Source: Geosiphon pyriformis
Lineage: Eukaryota > Glomeromycota > Glomeromycetes > Archaeosporales > Geosiphonaceae
DNA: 64,000 bases
Assembly: GCA_016748015.1 (NCBI GenBank)
Contig: JAAOMT010000742.1
Location: 41,543 to 105,542 of the forward strand
Direction of reading: 5' to 3'
Positions within the stretch are counted from its first letter, which is position 1; each line of letters begins with the position of its first letter. Of this stretch, positions 60,700-64,000 are shown one piece after another. Both the position numbers and the translations under genes were made by a program. The notes under the pieces were generated by a model, which was not told the origin of the DNA, did not search any database, and was given only the letters and a program-made list of their open reading frames with translations.

Positions 60700-61765
60700 C
60701 CAGAAAAAAAAACAATATTGTTTAACATGCACTCAGATCCAACAGCAAGACATTTTTATAAAGAAACAACAATAGAAAGAACCAGAAAAAGATATTATTG
60801 GCCATCAATATATTCAGACATTATTTAATATGTTCAAAATTGTGATGCTTGTCAAAGAAAAAGAGGAACAAAACCCAATGAATCATTGAGACCAATCAAA
60901 GTAGAACAACCATTTGATCACATTGGAATTGACTTAGTCAGACTATTAACAATTACCAACAGAGACAACAGATATATTGCAGTAGTCATGAATTATCTCA
61001 CAAAATGGCCAGAAACAAAAGCCATTCAAAGAGCAGATGCAGAATTTGTTGTCAAATTTGTCTATCAAGACTTGATCTGTTAACACAGATGTCTAAAAAA
61101 ATTGCTATTGGATCAAATAACTCACTTTGTGAATAGAACATTAGCAGAATTAAGTCAAAAATTTGGGATAAAAAGACCATTATCATCACTATATTATTCA
61201 CAAACAAATAAATTAGTTAAAAAGTTTAATAGAATATTGTGTAAAGCTATTGCCAAAATTAGCCAAAAAAACCAGGACAAATGAAATTTAATTATATCAT
61301 TTGTATTATTTGCTTATCAGACAATAAAAGACACTATACAAGCAACACCATTCAAATTAGTATATGGTAGAACAGCAACATTACCAGTTGAGATAGAACT
61401 CAAGACATATCCAACAGAACCAATAACAGAAGAGAATTTTCAAAGAATATTATTGAAAAAAACATATAACTTAATGAAAACACTAGAAAACACATGGCGA
61501 AAAGCAACTGATAACATCTAAAAAGCACAAAAAAAACAAAAAAAAAGACACGATAACCAACTACCAGAGAAACCAGTTGAATTCAAGATCAGAACAAAGT
61601 ACTTCTATATTGTACTAAAGCAGAAAAACAATAGAGTGGAAAATTTGATCCCAAATGAGATAGACCATTTCACATAAAAGAAATTCTTGGAAATAGAGCT
61701 TATAAATTAAGATTGAACAACAAAATCTTAACCAAAGCAGCACATAGTGATTGACTGAAATAATA
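60700..61765 (+). pseudogene. Integrase of element C
   Basis: Zinc finger with NMHSDPTARHFYKE and YVQNCDACQRKRG (60730-60870); core with HIGIDLVRL (first Asp), NYLTKWPETKAIQRADAEF and LDQITHFVN (second Asp). The catalytic Glu is changed to Lys in NKLVKKFN (61205-61230). The C-terminal domain follows to about 61765. Not active as it stands. Confidence 0.85.
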
Positions 61766-61947
61766 TCATCACATAGCATTATTATCTACCAGTAATATTC
61801 CACAATTAGGAGTATAGAAAATACTAGTCAAACCAGATGAGATTCTACAAGATCTAGAATCAATCATAATTATTGAACCAAACACATAAATTGAACAATC
61901 AAAAGAGTATATAAAAACATAGTATACATGACAGAAGACAGTAGAAA

Positions 61948-62550
61948 ATGGAAATTACTGACAGCATACACTCATTAGCACAACAATTTTTTCAATTGAT
62001 ACAACAACAAAAGATAGAAATTACAATTAACCAACAAACTATCCAATATACAAACACCAGAAAAAAACCATAAGACAAAATACAGAGAAAAACAGAAAAC
62101 ACTATAGACAAAATAATTGCAAAAGTGAAACTAGCAATGGAAACACAACCAAAAGTAACCCAATATTAAGAGTTGACTATAGAAATTTGGAATTGGTGGA
62201 TATAACAATTTCCAAAAAACTTTTGTTATTTTTATTTAGGACAACACTTGAACATTCAGAACTTGTACATGGATAAAACAAAATAATTATTTGACACAAC
62301 AATATTGCAGCAACTGGAACAATTTGGGGAAAAAAACAATTTAACCACACAAGCAAAAACCATTTACTGGCTACACACTGGATTTCAAGATCGACCAAAA
62401 ATCTTACTCAATCCAAAAATGGACTTCATTACCATTAATCAAATGAGAAAAATAACAAATATGTAATTTGAAGACTTATAAAACAAAATAGAACAAATAA
62501 TTCTTGAAAAAAAGTTCAAGAAATACTCAAAGATGAAAATTTAGAATTAA
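61948..62550 (+). pseudogene. ORF3 of element C
   Basis: A single frame from ATG 61948 (MEITDSIHSLAQQFFQLI) to about 62550 with at least five TAA stops at likely CAA codons. Its start (LAQQFFQLIQQQKIEITIN, TIQYTNTR) parallels ORF3 of A (IAQKLMLALKTIPELSITIT, HINYTQTE). The middle has FCYFYLGQHLN, parallel to YRYFYIGKTL in A. This makes the two ORF3 proteins homologous. Function unknown. Confidence 0.6.
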
Positions 62551-62574
62551 GAGATCTCAATAAAGCTCAATATT

Positions 62575-62587
62575 AAAAAGAAGGGAA
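62575..62587 (+). promoter_or_regulatory. Polypurine tract of element C
   Basis: AAAAAGAAGGGAA directly before the 3' LTR (TGTTACTCAT at 62591). Confidence 0.55.
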
Positions 62588-62590
62588 TAT

Positions 62591-63168
62591 TGTTACTCAT
62601 AGAATATAGAAAGTATAGTAGCATATAAATTAGCCAATCAAAAGTAGCTTGAATAAATATAAAATTCCAGAATTCTTCTTAAAGAAATTGTAGGATTCTA
62701 GAAATTTCAGGATTTTTATATAAGGAATCACAGGATTTCAGGTGTGAAGAATTGAAAAATTGAGAAATCTCAATTATGTATATATAGCAATAGTATTAAA
62801 AGTAAAAAAAACAGACTTCTTAATTTAAATTTAGTCTAAGCAATCTTTCCATTCATCAATAAATAATTATTTACTATCTCAATCCACTCTTCACTATCAA
62901 CACTTCATGTTGATAGTAATTAATACTTAACCACACTAAAACAATAGCTCTTGATCACAACTATTGATGAAATACTAACTATTATTGCCTTGGCTTATTT
63001 TCTTATTCCTTATTTCTTCTATTTTTATTTTTTTTCTTTATTGTTATTTACTAATTGATTAAAAGATTAAGCGCTGAGATAAAAACGTTATAAGAACTGG
63101 TAAAAGATCCATAAAACAAGGGTAGAACACTTATAGATTTGAAGATAGCTTACCAAAAAGATTACTGG
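62591..63168 (+). repeat. 3' LTR of element C, interrupted
   Basis: 578 bp collinear with 50477-51100 up to ATTACTG, where the 5' LTR continues ACTACCATG. Here it stops and the opposite-strand LTR F begins. Confidence 0.85.
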
Positions 63169-64000
63169 TGTTACAGATGATTTTTTGGGGTATCGAGTGA
63201 ATAACAAACCCATAACTTGGTGCTCAAAGTGATTAGTGCAGATGATAATCTGAAGGTATTTTATCTGAAGGTTTTTTAATCGAGTTATTTGTATAATAGA
63301 CAGAGATTCAATGGTAACAGTTTATTAGTAGTTTTCTGAAACCGTAGTTTCATCGATTGCTTGTTCAGCTTGATGGTTGATGATTTTCTTGGTACAATAT
63401 CCTCCATAAGTGTATACCAGTGCTGTTTCTTGACGTCTGTTCCTCTGTAAGTCCTCCAAGAGTAAGTATTGTTTAAGCAAGTTTATTTCTCCATAAGTTC
63501 TCCAAGAGTAAATCTTTTAATCAAGTTAGTAGACAACAAAAAAAATAAAAAAAAGATAAAAGAGAAAATAAGAAATAAGCCAAGACAATTTGCAAATTAG
63601 TATTCTGTCAATAGCCATGATCAAAAGCTATTGTTCCAGTATGATTAAGTATCAGTTATTATCAACATAAAGTGTTGATAGTGAAGAATGAATTTGATCT
63701 AGTGAATAATTATTTATTTGAGAATTGTGGTAACTAAGCTAAAGATTCTTGGTGTCAATTTTGTCTTTTCTGCTTCTAATGCTACTGCTATATATACATA
63801 TTTGAGATTCCTCAATTTTTTAATTTTTTGCAACAGAAATCCTGGGATTCCTAGAATCCTGCGATTTCTGATAAAAGGAATCCTGGAATTCTGGAATCTT
63901 GCAATTTCTTACTGGAGAATCTTGAAATTCCTGGAATCCTGCAATTCCTCTAAGAGGAATCCTGGAATTCTATATTTACTACGTCTACTTCTGATTGGCT
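63169..64000 (-). repeat. LTR F (minus strand) inserted into the 3' LTR of C, cut by window end
   Basis: Begins TGTTACAGAT (the reverse of the ...TGTAACA end). It keeps the inner half of the C LTR in reverse (GCACCAAGTTATGGG, TATATATA), and ends at the window edge in the reversed CCAAT region, about 40 bp short of its end. Its 40-bp repeats (AATCCTGGAATTC type) start at about 63836, 63877, 63916 and 63956. It may be a solo LTR or the right end (5' LTR) of a further element. Confidence 0.82.

Larger units (their letters stand above)
50477..63168 (+). mobile_element. dUTPase-lineage Ty3/gypsy element C (plus strand), with nested inserts
   Basis: 5' LTR (50477-51296), primer site, Gag interrupted by a 1395-bp insert, knuckle, protease, assembly gap, an A-family fragment (55789-57870), then cysteine-rich end, dUTPase, RT, RNase H, integrase, ORF3, polypurine tract and 3' LTR (62591-63168). 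The 3' LTR is cut by the opposite-strand LTR F at 63169. It is the least decayed large element of the right half. Stops are mostly TAA/TAG (from CAA/CAG) and TGA (from TGG). Two LTRs in one orientation with collinear contents support one element, but the gap leaves room for a misjoin. Confidence 0.85.

Noticed and set aside
59206-61765. Alternative genetic code or stop read-through in element C
   Set aside because: TAA, TAG and TGA all occur and map to Gln, Trp and Arg codons by simple C-to-T or G-to-A change; MCM3 uses standard stops and has none inside.
1-64000. tRNA or rRNA genes
   Set aside because: I looked for GGTTCGANNCC-type boxes and conserved rRNA stretches and saw none; a tRNAscan-SE run would be decisive.

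Overview
The window looks like nuclear DNA of an arbuscular mycorrhizal fungus, most likely Rhizophagus or a close glomeromycete. This is inferred from an extremely AT-rich background, one intron-bearing MCM3 gene, a BTB-BACK-TLDc gene relic of the kind expanded in these fungi, and LINE and Ty3/gypsy families I associate with that group. No database search was possible. There are two 20-N assembly gaps (23928-23947 and 55769-55788).

Layout. 1-9985: a minus-strand Ty3/gypsy element (A1), with the LTR of a second A element sitting inside its 3' LTR. 9991-10065: the 3' tail of a plus-strand LINE. 10066-14200: AT-rich DNA with nothing recognisable. 14276-17263: the MCM3 replication-helicase gene with CCAAT and MluI cell-cycle boxes, two small introns and a poly(A) signal. 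18234-18570: an array of hairpin-forming 60-bp repeats. 18893-19256: short orphan reading frames. 19630-23175: decayed repeats, including a LINE tail, a repeat-C copy and a heavily mutated 5' end of an A element. 24115-25607: the BTB-TLDc gene relic. 25608-27330: AT-rich DNA. 27440-44436: strongly C-to-T decayed retroelements: a chromovirus-like gypsy (D), a minus-strand LINE, and a gypsy element (E) whose LTR is split by a plus-strand LINE. 44437-64000: younger nested gypsy elements: B on the minus strand, C on the plus strand, a 1.4-kb solo-LTR-like insert, an A fragment, and a final minus-strand LTR (F).

The only gene that looks functional is MCM3. Everything else coding is transposon-derived or a broken host gene. 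The A, B, C and E elements share an unusual Pol order: gag with CCHC knuckle, aspartic protease, a cysteine-rich CxxC domain, dUTPase, a second dUTPase-like beta domain, RT, RNase H and integrase, then an accessory 'ORF3' of unknown function after integrase. Homologues of ORF3 are seen in three elements. Their LTRs carry U3-type arrays with strict 20-bp or 40-bp spacing but unrelated sequences in different subfamilies.

The elements nest like Russian dolls. The outer, older layers (D, LINE, E) are far more C-to-T/G-to-A decayed than the inner ones (B, C, F). All recognised retroelement genes in the window carry stops or frameshifts, so no copy seen here is autonomous.
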